A DNA stretch of 64,000 nucleotides from Pseudomonadales bacterium. GTDB lineage: Bacteria > Pseudomonadota > Gammaproteobacteria > Pseudomonadales > DC-out160. The position numbers and the translations under genes are program-made. Positions 51,493 to 60,897 of this stretch are shown here, one piece after another (position 1 is the first letter of the stretch; every line of letters starts with the position of its first letter). The notes below the pieces were generated by a model. The model saw nothing but the letters and a program-made list of their open reading frames with translations. It searched no databases and was not told the origin of the DNA. Where the stretch lies: positions 1-64,000 of the forward strand of contig JAHRWA010000075.1 in NCBI GenBank assembly GCA_019090455.1. The letters run 5' to 3'.

Positions 51493-52920
51493 TCAGTAAG
51501 CGTTCTTATTGATAAAACCTTTATAAACGGTAAGAAAGATAATCTTCAGATCCAAGATCAAAGACCAGTTTTCTATATAAAACAAATCGAATTCAACTCG
51601 CTTCTGCATTTTATCAATAGTGTCGGTCTCTCCGCGCAACCCATTGACTTGCGCCCAACCTGTTATCCCTGGCTTGACCTTATGGCGCTTCATATATGAT
51701 TCGACAATTTCTTTATAGTATTCATTGTGTGCTAATGCATGCGGTCTCGGACCTACTATCGACATCTTTCCTTGTATTACATTAAAAAACTGTGGCAACT
51801 CATCAAGGCTGGTTTTTCGTAAAAAAGCCCCCAATCGGGTAATCCGACTATCATTTACTGTCGCCTGCGTCACGACCCCCTCGACTTCTTCATGAACCTC
51901 CATCGAACGGAATTTATAAACATTAATTGGCTTACCATCAATACCATGTCGATACTGTTTAAACAGTATCGGTCCAGGTGAAGACAGTTTCACCCCTATC
52001 GCAATCAACAACAACATTGGAGAAATACAGACGAAAATAATAAACCCGAGCAAACGGTCCTCAAGGGATTTTATGTACTGATTTGCCCCGCTCAATGGCG
52101 AGCAACTAAGATCCAGCACTTGAATCCCCGCTATATCAGAAACTTTGTGATTGAGAAGCCTGAAGTCTGACAAGTCAGGCACGTATCGAATATTAGCCGT
52201 ACTATGCCGAAGCGAATACAAGATTCGATCAACCTCTTCACCTTTTCTTAAGGGCAAGCAAATCCACACTTCCTGTATATCCTTTGCCTCCACCATACTC
52301 GAAATATCACTAATCTCCCCACCCACGGAAATACCTTGATAAGGGTCACTCAACTCAGCAGCATCAACGGGCACAATTTGCACGATATCAAAACCAATCC
52401 AAGCATTGTGCTTTAACGATGCGATAACCGAGCGGGCAGAATTACCAGCCCCCACAACGAGAACGCGCTTATGATTAATTCCTCGAGTTCGCAAATTTCC
52501 AAGCGCCTTATAAACCACCACTCGAAAAACAGCAGAACCTAAAGTACCACCCAGTATCCAAGTCCCTAACCACATTCGGGAAAAATAGTCAGCCTGGTGC
52601 GAAAACACGAGTAATGCTAACAGGATGCCAACAGCAATAGCCCACGCTAAAAATATCCTGGCAATCAGCCCCACCTTTCGCCGCCCTCGCCATGAAGCAT
52701 AGACACCAAAAAAAGACGAGCACAGGCTCACCAACACAGCCCCCATCAATATCAAGGACTGGTAATGAATAGAGACTTCTACGGTTGCAAAACGAAAGTA
52801 AAATGCAATTACGGCAGATGACACAGCCCACACAAAATCGAATACCCGAGCTGATATGACCGTAAAATAGTCGAAGCCAGTATTATTTGAATCTTTACCC
52901 ACTAGAAAATGTCCTGGCAC
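51493..52920 (-). CDS. Undecaprenyl-phosphate glycosyl-1-phosphate transferase (WcaJ/PssY-like)
   Basis: A 475-residue membrane protein that transfers a sugar-1-phosphate to undecaprenyl phosphate to begin exopolysaccharide synthesis. Four N-terminal membrane helices (about 20-140), a CoA-binding-like Rossmann region (RGINHKRVLVVGAGNSARSV), a fifth hydrophobic segment (FIIFVCISPMLLLIAIGV), and the C-terminal catalytic domain with PILFKQYRHGIDGKPINVYK, FRSME, RKTSLDELPQFFNVIQG and the final ITGWAQVNGLRGET. Start GTG; a 14-bp tandem repeat lies just upstream. The dTDP-rhamnose and GDP-mannose genes lie to the right on the same strand. Confidence 0.94.
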   Translation of the reverse strand: MPGHFLVGKDSNNTGFDYFTVISARVFDFVWAVSSAVIAFYFRFATVEVSIHYQSLILMGAVLVSLCSSFFGVYASWRGRRKVGLIARIFLAWAIAVGILLALLVFSHQADYFSRMWLGTWILGGTLGSAVFRVVVYKALGNLRTRGINHKRVLVVGAGNSARSVIASLKHNAWIGFDIVQIVPVDAAELSDPYQGISVGGEISDISSMVEAKDIQEVWICLPLRKGEEVDRILYSLRHSTANIRYVPDLSDFRLLNHKVSDIAGIQVLDLSCSPLSGANQYIKSLEDRLLGFIIFVCISPMLLLIAIGVKLSSPGPILFKQYRHGIDGKPINVYKFRSMEVHEEVEGVVTQATVNDSRITRLGAFLRKTSLDELPQFFNVIQGKMSIVGPRPHALAHNEYYKEIVESYMKRHKVKPGITGWAQVNGLRGETDTIDKMQKRVEFDLFYIENWSLILDLKIIFLTVYKGFINKNAY

Positions 52921-52926
52921 ACTGAA

Positions 52927-52990
52927 GTTGTAGCGTTATTGTTGTAGCACTAATAGTTGTAGCACTACGGTTGCAGCACTACAGTTGTGA
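52927..52990. repeat. 14-15-bp degenerate tandem repeat, about 4.5 copies
   Basis: Units GTTGTAGCGTTATT, GTTGTAGCACTAATA, GTTGTAGCACTACG, GTTGCAGCACTACA and a partial GTTGTGA, starting 7 bp upstream of the polyprenyl glycosylphosphotransferase gene, in its 5' leader. Confidence 0.85.
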
Positions 52991-53087
52991 AGTAAGTTTA
53001 TAGGGTTTTGAAAATAAATCGACTTGGATTTTAAATGACTTACGCCTTATTCTCCCATTACCAATCACTCACTCAATTATTCACTAT

Positions 53088-53633
53088 TCAATAAGGCTGA
53101 GCATCCTTAAAGCGCAACCCTGCTTGATCTTTTGCCGACAATTGAGGTGCTTTTCCTGGAATCAACGGCCACTCGATACCAATATCCAAATCATTCCAAA
53201 GCACAGATCTTTCGTATTCTGGCGCATAATAATCAGTACATTTGTAGACAAATTCGGCCTCTTCGCTAAGCACGTAAAAACCATGAGCGAACCCTGGCGG
53301 CACCCACATCATTTTTTTATTCTCTTCCGATAGCGTTTCTCCTACCCACTGGCCGTAGCTAGGTGATGACTTTCGCATATCCACGGCCACATCGAACACC
53401 TCACCCTTAAGTACTCGAACTAGCTTTCCTTGAGCATTTGATATTTGGTAGTGCAAGCCACGCAACACGCCTTGCTGGGATTTACTGTGGTTGTCCTGCA
53501 CAAACTGAGCTGTTATGCCCCCTTCAGCAAATTTACTTTGAGTCCATGTTTCCATAAAGTATCCCCGCTCATCACCAAAGACAGTGGGTTCAATCACTAT
53601 GATTTCAGGGATACTCGTCGGCGTAAATTTCAT
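53088..53633 (-). CDS. rfbC: dTDP-4-dehydrorhamnose 3,5-epimerase
   Basis: A 181-residue RmlC cupin: FGDERGYFMETWTQSKF, VQDNHSKSQQGVLRGLHYQ with the catalytic His of LHYQ, and YKCTDYYAPEYERSVLWND. It converts dTDP-4-keto-6-deoxyglucose to the rhamnose epimer. rfbA is 7 bp away on the same strand. rfbB and rfbD, needed for complete dTDP-rhamnose synthesis, are not in this window. Confidence 0.96.
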   Translation of the reverse strand: MKFTPTSIPEIIVIEPTVFGDERGYFMETWTQSKFAEGGITAQFVQDNHSKSQQGVLRGLHYQISNAQGKLVRVLKGEVFDVAVDMRKSSPSYGQWVGETLSEENKKMMWVPPGFAHGFYVLSEEAEFVYKCTDYYAPEYERSVLWNDLDIGIEWPLIPGKAPQLSAKDQAGLRFKDAQPY

Positions 53634-53640
53634 TCTTCTC

Positions 53641-54513
53641 TTAATCCTTCAGTAAGTTGGTAAGGTAACGTCCAAAACTATTTTTACTATATCGAGCCGC
53701 TTGTACCGCCACCTCATCTGCACTAATTCTACCTTGGCTATAAGCTATTTCTTCAAGGCAAGCAATTTTAAGACCTTGGCGTTCCTCAATAATCCGAATG
53801 AAATTAGCGGCATCTAACAAAGAATCATGAGTTCCCGTATCCAACCAGGCCGTACCTCTACTGAACTTTTCAACGTACAGTTTATCTTTTTCTAAATACA
53901 TTTTATTCACATCTGTTATTTCAAGCTCACCTCGTGCCGAGGGCTTAATGGTTTTTGCAATATCCACCACATCCGTATCGTAAAAATACAAACCCGTCAC
54001 AGCATAATGAGAACTGGGTTTTTTAGGTTTTTCCTCAATCGCAATGGCTTTTCCACTGTCATCAAAGGTCACCACTCCGTAACGTTCCGGATCATTGACA
54101 TAATAGCCAAACACCGTCGCCCCCTCAGTTCGCTGCGCGCATTCTCGAAGCTTAATCTGTAAACCATCAGAATAAAAAATATTGTCTCCCAAAATGAGGC
54201 AGGACGGACTACCCGCGAGAAACTTTTCACCAATAATAAAGGCCTGAGCCAAACCATCGGGGGATGGCTGCACCGCATAACTGATATTCAGCCCCCAAAT
54301 AGAGCCATCTCCAAGCAGCCCCTGAAACGCACTTTGATCTTCAGGCGTAGTAATTATCAATATATCCTCAATACCTGCCAGCATAAGGGTGGATATTGGA
54401 TAGTAAATCATCGGTTTATCGTAGATAGGCATGAGCTGCTTGCTCACGGGCAACGTCAATGGATGAAGTCGAGTTCCTGATCCACCTGCGAGAATAATAC
54501 CTTTGTATTGCAT
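53641..54513 (-). CDS. rfbA: Glucose-1-phosphate thymidylyltransferase
   Basis: A 290-residue RmlA nucleotidyltransferase: [20 protein letters not shown] with the signature GGSGTRL, then [20 protein letters not shown], then LGDNIFY and [20 protein letters not shown]. It makes dTDP-glucose for rhamnose and related sugars. Precedes rfbC. Confidence 0.97.
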   Translation of the reverse strand: MQYKGIILAGGSGTRLHPLTLPVSKQLMPIYDKPMIYYPISTLMLAGIEDILIITTPEDQSAFQGLLGDGSIWGLNISYAVQPSPDGLAQAFIIGEKFLAGSPSCLILGDNIFYSDGLQIKLRECAQRTEGATVFGYYVNDPERYGVVTFDDSGKAIAIEEKPKKPSSHYAVTGLYFYDTDVVDIAKTIKPSARGELEITDVNKMYLEKDKLYVEKFSRGTAWLDTGTHDSLLDAANFIRIIEERQGLKIACLEEIAYSQGRISADEVAVQAARYSKNSFGRYLTNLLKD

Positions 54514-54643
54514 ACAACTACCTTATTCTAAAAAATTACATCACCCAACGTGAAACATTCACTATCAGTGATCTTTTAATCAAACGCACTCAATTTTTGT
54601 GAAGACGAATAGGATCTTTCTTTTAATAAGAGAACCAGAGGGC

Positions 54644-56080
54644 TTATCGACCAAAATTATCCTCGAACCTGACAATGTCATCCTCTCCAAGGTAACTACC
54701 GGTTTGTACCTCGATAATTTCCAACGGAATAACACCTGGGTTCGCCAACCGATGAACCTCCCCCAAAGGTATATAAGTGGACTGATCTTCGGTATAGGTC
54801 TGCACAGTTTCACCACGCGTAATAGTAGCAGTCCCTCTCACGACCACCCAATGTTCTGCGCGATGATGGTGTTTCTGCAAGGAGAGACTCAATCCGGGTT
54901 TCACTTGAATTCGCTTCACCTGAAAGCGCTCACTTAAGCAAATGGTTTCATACCAACCCCATGGCCGATAGACCTTTTGGTGAATTTCAGCCTCAGGTCG
55001 CTCATCGCTATTCAACTTATTCACGATGGCTTTAATCTCTTGCGATCTCGATTTGTCAGCGACCAGCACCGCGTCAGCCGTTTCAATCACGATGACGTCA
55101 TCAATTCCAACTGTCGCCACCAAACGAGACTCTGCTCGAATTAAACTATTGTGGGTCTCCGAAGTGAGGACATCACCACTGATAATATTATTATTCTCAT
55201 CTGCACTGGTAATTTCAGTTAACGAGGACCATACCCCCAAATCGTTCCAGCCAACGTCCAATGACATCACCGCCGCATTTCGAGTATTTTCCATCACCGC
55301 ATAATCAATGGATTCAGACCTAATATCAGCAAAAACCTGCTCCGGCAAACGGATAAAATCCAAATCCTTCTCTATACCTTCAAACGCCAAATTAACGCCA
55401 ACGTGAATATCAGCAGCATGCTCAAGTAACTCACTAAGATAAGCACTGGCACCAAACAAAAACATGCCGCTATTCCAGTAATATTCACCTGAATCCATAT
55501 AACGCTGCGCTGTACTCAAATCCGGTTTCTCAACAAACTTTTCAATGCAATGAGCAGCATCGATATCCGCTACACTTTTCTGATCATCACAACGAGCACC
55601 CTGCTTGATGTACCCGTAACCTGTTTCCGGTTTAACAACCTTAATCCCAAAGGTCACCAAATACCCCTTACTAGAGACCTCGCTAGCCAACTGAACTCGC
55701 TTAACAAATCCACCCTCATCCGCAATAGCATGATCAGAAGGAAGCACCAGAATTTGCGCATCCTTATCCCTGTGGACCATCGCATAATGTGCAGCAACGC
55801 CAATTGCTGGCGCTGTATTGCGCCCAACAGGCTCTAAAATTACAGAGGCATTCTCAATATTGATTGCTCTTAATTGCTCCGACACTAAAAAACGATGTTC
55901 TTCATTACACAGAATAATAGGGGGCTGATCAGTCAAAGTATCTTTCACACGCAAAACAGTTTGCTGAAACAAGCTCAGCTGATCATCCACGAGATTAATA
56001 AACTGCTTCGGGTAGGACTTTCGCGATACGGGCCAAAGTCGTGTACCGGAACCGCCAGCTAAAATAACAGGGATAATCAT
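54644..56080 (-). CDS. manC: Mannose-1-phosphate guanylyltransferase / mannose-6-phosphate isomerase
   Basis: A 478-residue bifunctional type II enzyme. The N-terminal nucleotidyltransferase has [20 protein letters not shown] and KQFINL; the cupin isomerase C-terminal domain has VYRPWGWYETICLSERFQVK, then LSLQKHHHRAEHWVVVRGTA, then YIPLGEVHRLANPG. It makes GDP-mannose and fructose-6-phosphate interconversion products for polysaccharide. It stands upstream of rfbA with about 130 bp between. Confidence 0.95.
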   Translation of the reverse strand: MIIPVILAGGSGTRLWPVSRKSYPKQFINLVDDQLSLFQQTVLRVKDTLTDQPPIILCNEEHRFLVSEQLRAINIENASVILEPVGRNTAPAIGVAAHYAMVHRDKDAQILVLPSDHAIADEGGFVKRVQLASEVSSKGYLVTFGIKVVKPETGYGYIKQGARCDDQKSVADIDAAHCIEKFVEKPDLSTAQRYMDSGEYYWNSGMFLFGASAYLSELLEHAADIHVGVNLAFEGIEKDLDFIRLPEQVFADIRSESIDYAVMENTRNAAVMSLDVGWNDLGVWSSLTEITSADENNNIISGDVLTSETHNSLIRAESRLVATVGIDDVIVIETADAVLVADKSRSQEIKAIVNKLNSDERPEAEIHQKVYRPWGWYETICLSERFQVKRIQVKPGLSLSLQKHHHRAEHWVVVRGTATITRGETVQTYTEDQSTYIPLGEVHRLANPGVIPLEIIEVQTGSYLGEDDIVRFEDNFGR

Positions 56081-56332
56081 AAACAGAGATTCCTTTTCAA
56101 TCTAAACGAATTCAAAAATCAAAATAAAAGCGACAACAGTTCTGACGCAGATGGGAAATCCAGACGCCAGAGGGAAAGAATAACGCGCACATTATATCAC
56201 TCGCTGCGCATTACTCTAGTACGCGAACGGGGTTTATACCAAAGACATCGTCAGGCATCGAGGCTTTCAAATAAAGCCAAGTACTTCTATCATTACGTAC
56301 CATCCCTTCCAACGTAAAGGCTCTGATTTACG

Positions 56333-57790
56333 ATGAGAAACTTTTTCCTGTTTGACACTTTCAAAATTCATAAACATCATTTACTACTTTGCTCCCTCCT
56401 AACCCTTCCGATAACGGGATACAGTGCAAATTGGATTCCCCCTCACGACCCCTGGCTGAGAGCAGAGTTGGAACACCAAGCCAGCTTTCATCAGATTGCT
56501 CAACCCATTTCTACTTGGCCTCTTCCCACCAGCATCCTCGAATCAGCCAAGCAAAAACTATCGCAAAGCGCCTTACTCTCTGTCAGTCAGCGGGAAAAAA
56601 ATGGCCTTCGACTTCGATTATCAGCATCTGGCTCACAACCCGTATTAACACACTTTGGGTCAACCAACAGAGAAAAATCAAAATCCAATATTTCTTACCA
56701 TTTTTCTAACAACAATATATCGACACAAATTTCCAGTCAGTATATAGACAATGAAAATTCCGACCCCACACTCAAGTTTGACAACAGCTTTATGAATATT
56801 GACATTGATCATTGGACTGTTGGCGTAGGTGCAATAGACCGCTGGTGGGGCCCCGGATGGGATACCGGACTGATTCTCTCGAGTAATGCGAGACCCCTAC
56901 CCAGCGTTTACCTGTCTCGAAATCGCAGCAATGCCTTTCAATCAAAATGGTTGAGTTGGATCGGACCCTGGACGCTAGTCACGTTTATGGGACAACTAGA
57001 ACAAGAGCGAGTCGTGCCGAATGCATTGCTATGGGGAATGCGTATCGCTTTCAAGCCGACAGCGTCATGGGAAATCGGCTTGAGCCGCACAGCTATGTGG
57101 GCTGGAGACGGACGCCCTAAAGATCTCAGCGTCTTCATTGATTTGTTAGCGGGCAATGATAATTTTGAAGCCGACGATGCAGGTAAAGCCGAAGAACCTG
57201 GCAATCAATTAGCCGGATTTGATTTTAAGTATTCGAATCACACTCCCTCCATCGGTTATAGTTTCTACGGCGAAGTCATTGGTGAAGACGAAGCCGGCGG
57301 CTTACCTTCAAGACCTATCGCTATGCTAGGCGCATCACTTCATTTTACCCTTTTTCAAAGGAGAGCCACTTTTTATACCGAGTTTTCAGATACGGCCATG
57401 GATGCATTTCAATCCGACAAAATGTATGGCAGTGCCTATCGACACGGCACCTATAGCACCGGCTATCTTTATAAAGGCGTCACTTTGGGTAGCACCTACG
57501 ACAACGACACTCACGCCTTCGTTTTGGGCGCTCTGATGAACCTTCCTTCCAATTATAAATTCAAAATGACGCTGCGCCTGCTCAACCTCAACAGAGATAA
57601 CACGACCAATGCCTCTAACAATAGCGTTTCCGCAACAAAATTGAGAACGAAACAGGCTGCCTTTACGTTAGCTAAAAACTGGAGGAAATTATCATTACAA
57701 GCTTCGTATTTATGGAATAGCGACAACACTGAAGACAGCGTTAGCACACTCCGATCACTAGCGGAACTCTCAGCAGAATTTCAATTTTGA
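56333..57790 (+). CDS. Wzi-like capsule assembly outer-membrane protein
   Basis: A 485-residue secreted barrel. The signal peptide lies at about residues 10-30 (HHLLLCSLLTLPITGYSA). The mature start WIPPHDPWLRAELEHQASF, the motif IDRWWGPGWDTGLILSSNAR, then SKWLSWIGPWTLVTFMGQLE and RPIAMLGASLHF match the Wzi family. The last strand ends LAELSAEFQF with terminal Phe. Wzi anchors or organises surface polysaccharide at the outer membrane, which fits the divergent polysaccharide precursor genes. Confidence 0.9.
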   Translation: MRNFFLFDTFKIHKHHLLLCSLLTLPITGYSANWIPPHDPWLRAELEHQASFHQIAQPISTWPLPTSILESAKQKLSQSALLSVSQREKNGLRLRLSASGSQPVLTHFGSTNREKSKSNISYHFSNNNISTQISSQYIDNENSDPTLKFDNSFMNIDIDHWTVGVGAIDRWWGPGWDTGLILSSNARPLPSVYLSRNRSNAFQSKWLSWIGPWTLVTFMGQLEQERVVPNALLWGMRIAFKPTASWEIGLSRTAMWAGDGRPKDLSVFIDLLAGNDNFEADDAGKAEEPGNQLAGFDFKYSNHTPSIGYSFYGEVIGEDEAGGLPSRPIAMLGASLHFTLFQRRATFYTEFSDTAMDAFQSDKMYGSAYRHGTYSTGYLYKGVTLGSTYDNDTHAFVLGALMNLPSNYKFKMTLRLLNLNRDNTTNASNNSVSATKLRTKQAAFTLAKNWRKLSLQASYLWNSDNTEDSVSTLRSLAELSAEFQF

Positions 57791-57829
57791 ATCATAACTG
57801 AACACTTGATCGATCACGCAATATTATTC

Positions 57830-57854
57830 AGCTAATCCAGCTCTTGGATTAGCT
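57830..57854 (+). terminator. Inverted repeat after wzi-like gene
   Basis: Perfect 10-bp arms AGCTAATCCA and TGGATTAGCT with a 5-base loop, 40 bp after the stop codon. It lacks a T-run, so it is a weak or Rho-associated terminator at best. Confidence 0.5.
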
Positions 57855-58047
57855 AATGAACCAATGATTAGTACCCTAAATACAGCCATACCGATCATTC
57901 TAGCCAAACAATAAACAAAAAGATTTCCTGGTGATTGTCACTATACTTTTAATATGATTCTCCGGTTTTTAACCCATGTCCATGACTGGTATTTACGACT
58001 GAATTTTTAATTGCGTTACGTTACCTGTATAACAAGTTGAATGTAGG

Positions 58048-59610
58048 ATGATGCACAATAACAGCATTGTATTTATTGAAGGCAACAACGGCAGCGATAC
58101 CAGCCTATCGGCGCGCGTCAGAGATGTGGACAGCACACTGACGATTACATGCCACCCTACTCTCCCCGACATTACTGATGCATCCATCTATATCATTGAA
58201 GAAACATTTCTCAATAAACTCTCCGGCGACTGGACAGTAACCGGAGCCATTAAATGTGCCTTAATTGAAGGAAACCCTTCAAATATACCGGTACGTTTAG
58301 ACGGGCAACCATTATTAATTTTCCGAATTCCTGCAAACGCTTCAGCAGAGGTTTGGAGCCAAAACATTACTTCGCTTCAAACTACTATAAGCACACATAA
58401 TCAACTCAGTAACGAATTGGTAGAAGCCAGTGACATTGCCGTTTTATCCATGCGTAACAGCAGCTTTCTTGGCGATATAATACGATTTATGGAGGCCAGT
58501 GCAGAGATTCAAACCATTCAAGAATTAGGCGAAAGCATCATTACGTTGAGTGAAAGACTTCAAATCAAAGCTAATGTACGCATCGAAAATGATACCGATC
58601 AATTTGACTACTATCTGGATTCGTCACTAAAAAGCCGACTACTTAAGAATCGCAACTCCAATCATCGAATCATCGAGTCGATTGAAACCTGCCAAATCAA
58701 TTTCCCCTACATTTCATTTCTGTTCCAATACCCTAAGGAGGATTCTGGTTTCGTCGATCAAATAAAAGATTCTCTATCGGTGTTAATGGGTGAGTTAAAC
58801 CAAAGAATATTCAACATACAACTAGAACAAGATGCACTAGAGGCAGAGCGAACAAAAGAGCTTATTCTCGCAACGTTATCACATGAGCTAAGAACGCCTT
58901 TGCATATCATCCACGGTTTTTCAGACCGGCTACGAAAAAAGGTGGAGGGCGACAGACTGACCGCGCGCGAGGTATCAGGGCTTCACTCTATCCATGAAAA
59001 AGCACTTCTTCTGCAATCGTTTTTAGACCAGCAACTCTACTTATTTAAGCTTTTGTCTGGAAGCATAAAATCGTCCAAAGAGGAAATTAAAATCGGTCAT
59101 ATCGTCAACCTAATAAGTGATGAGTACGGACATAAATGCAAAGAAAAAGGCCTAGAGTTTAATTTTTGGTCCGATGTTAGTGACATAATAATTGAGACTG
59201 ACAGAGACAAACTCATGCGGGCAATCCTCATCACTCTCGACAATGCCATCAAATTTACCCCCAAAGGTAAAATCGAATTTAGCTGTCTTTTACAAACACA
59301 CGATAATGAAAAGCAGGTCGTTTTTAAAATATCAGATACTGGCATTGGCATCGCTCCAGAATATATTGATCATATTTTTAATCCTTTTTCTCAACAAGAT
59401 ATGGGAACTTCAAGAGAATTTGGTGGCTGCGGTCTAGGACTCGCTGTCGCCTCCACCTTAATGTTACAACTGCAAGGTACTATTCATGTTGATAGCACAG
59501 AGAACTCGGGCAGCGTCTTCTCCATTTCGCTGCCTATCCCTTCTGAATCCAATAACCAAAGTAGAACTGAAGAACCTCCGCTATTAGACACCGATGTCGT
59601 ATTGTTCTAG
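58048..59610 (+). CDS. Sensor histidine kinase with N-terminal GAF-like module
   Basis: A 520-residue soluble kinase. Residues 1-110 are alpha/beta with no clear family. Residues 125-260 form a GAF-like sensor preceded by a linker helix (VEASDIAVLSMRNSSFLGDI, then IEND, then FPYISFLFQYP) resembling the middle of the protein at 18337. HisKA has H279 in ATLSHELRTPLHIIHGFSDR. The ATPase domain has ILITLDNAIKFTPKGKIEF, ISDTGIGIAPEYIDHIFNPF and GGCGLGLAVASTLM. No receiver or partner regulator gene is adjacent, so the partner is unknown. The stop codon lies inside a heptamer array. Confidence 0.85.
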   Translation: MMHNNSIVFIEGNNGSDTSLSARVRDVDSTLTITCHPTLPDITDASIYIIEETFLNKLSGDWTVTGAIKCALIEGNPSNIPVRLDGQPLLIFRIPANASAEVWSQNITSLQTTISTHNQLSNELVEASDIAVLSMRNSSFLGDIIRFMEASAEIQTIQELGESIITLSERLQIKANVRIENDTDQFDYYLDSSLKSRLLKNRNSNHRIIESIETCQINFPYISFLFQYPKEDSGFVDQIKDSLSVLMGELNQRIFNIQLEQDALEAERTKELILATLSHELRTPLHIIHGFSDRLRKKVEGDRLTAREVSGLHSIHEKALLLQSFLDQQLYLFKLLSGSIKSSKEEIKIGHIVNLISDEYGHKCKEKGLEFNFWSDVSDIIIETDRDKLMRAILITLDNAIKFTPKGKIEFSCLLQTHDNEKQVVFKISDTGIGIAPEYIDHIFNPFSQQDMGTSREFGGCGLGLAVASTLMLQLQGTIHVDSTENSGSVFSISLPIPSESNNQSRTEEPPLLDTDVVLF

Positions 59611-59681
59611 ATTCTAGGTTCTAAATTCTAGGTTCTAGGTTCTAGGTTCTAGGTTCTAGGTTCTAGGTTCTAGGTTCTAGA
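59605..59681. repeat. 7-bp tandem array (TTCTAGG), 11 units
   Basis: Eleven units of TTCTAGG or one-or-two-base variants (TTCTAGA at both ends, TTCTAAA third), beginning at the last codons of the histidine kinase gene; its TAG stop is part of the first unit. CTAG, usually rare in bacterial DNA, occurs ten times. Confidence 0.95.
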
Positions 59682-59900
59682 TTCCGCGCCAATTCTGCTG
59701 ATTAAGTTGCGCCCCTCCTCCAAAACTGTGATTATCTATTTATTGACTCACACGCACCCCTATTGATTGAACTACCAGTTACAAAACTTTCCCGCCGCGA
59801 AATTTTTATCGCGTGGCACCTCTTTTTGTTATAAGTACTCTCTTGATAGATATTGGCCCAAAAATATTGCACGATAAAATCATAAAATAAGGACAATAAA

Positions 59901-60800
59901 ATGCCATCACAAGAATCCAAATATTTAGAAACACTTTACCAAGACTGGGCCGCTCGTATGGCCGCAGAACCCGAAATGACAATGGAAGGATTACGCTCAT
60001 TATTTGATGAATGGGAAAAAGCGACATTAGAGCCAGAGGAGGTCACCTACAAAAGTGACAACGTTGCAGGTATTAATGTCATTTGGGCCCTGCCAGTGGG
60101 TGCGGATAAATCAAAAGTGCTGTTGTATACACATGGTGGTGGGTTTGCAGTGGGTTCCGCATCAAGCCACCGAAAACTCGCAGGACACATGGCAAAGGCA
60201 TTAGGCACCACATCTATCGTATTGGATTACCGCCTGGCTCCTGAAAACCCCTACCCTGCACAAATCGAAGACGCTGTTGCGGTTTACCAGGCGCTACTAA
60301 GCCAGGGAATAAAACCTGAGAACGTGACCACCATAGGTGATTCAGCCGGCGGAAACCTCGCCGTATCCTCTGTACTCAAATTTCGTGAACTTGATTTACC
60401 ATTACCCGGTAGCGTCATCGCCTTCTCCCCTTGGCTAGATATGGCCTTAACTGGCGACACCCTTGCCACCAATGAAGCGACGGACTTACTTGTCCAACGC
60501 CCCATTCTTGAATCCATGGCCGAAATGTTTCTTGGCGAGTCGGGCAAAGTTGATGACCCTCTCACCAGCCCCTTACTCGCAGACTTTACTGGATTTCCAC
60601 CACTATATACGACTGCCGGTAGTGTCGAAACTCTATTAAGCGACTCACAAAGATTACATGCTAAAGCGACAGCTGCGGGCGTTAACTCAACGCTTTCTAT
60701 TGTCGAAGGGATGCAACACGTATTCCCATTCTTAGCGGGCCGTGCACCAGAAGCCGACGGTGAAATTGCAAAGATCGCAAAATGGTTTAAGGCTCTCTAG
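59901..60800 (+). CDS. Alpha/beta hydrolase of the hormone-sensitive lipase family
   Basis: A 299-residue esterase: the oxyanion-hole motif THGGGFAVGS at residues 77-86, nucleophile Ser148 in IGDSAGGNLAVSS, and the catalytic Asp/His near DPLTSPLLADFTGFPPLYTT and EGMQHVFPF (His near 276). It hydrolyses esters of small or lactone-like substrates. The Baeyer-Villiger monooxygenase gene follows, and such pairs commonly convert a ketone to an ester or lactone, then hydrolyse it. Confidence 0.92.
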   Translation: MPSQESKYLETLYQDWAARMAAEPEMTMEGLRSLFDEWEKATLEPEEVTYKSDNVAGINVIWALPVGADKSKVLLYTHGGGFAVGSASSHRKLAGHMAKALGTTSIVLDYRLAPENPYPAQIEDAVAVYQALLSQGIKPENVTTIGDSAGGNLAVSSVLKFRELDLPLPGSVIAFSPWLDMALTGDTLATNEATDLLVQRPILESMAEMFLGESGKVDDPLTSPLLADFTGFPPLYTTAGSVETLLSDSQRLHAKATAAGVNSTLSIVEGMQHVFPFLAGRAPEADGEIAKIAKWFKAL

Positions 60801-60831
60801 GTTCTATGGTCCTAGTGGTTCTATGGTCCTG
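60800..60831. repeat. 17-bp tandem duplication at the hydrolase stop codon
   Basis: GGTTCTATGGTCCTAGT followed by GGTTCTATGGTCCTG, starting with the last base of the TAG stop. The unit begins with the same TAGGTTCT text as the heptamer array at 59605. Confidence 0.8.
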
Positions 60832-60897
60832 GAAGAATAGCGACCCCGAGGAATAGTTTTTAATTTTAATATTAGAACAATTATACTGAAGGCAATT

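Noticed and set aside
59605-59681. CRISPR-like array
   Set aside because: Units are 7 bp in direct tandem with no spacers; this is a microsatellite.
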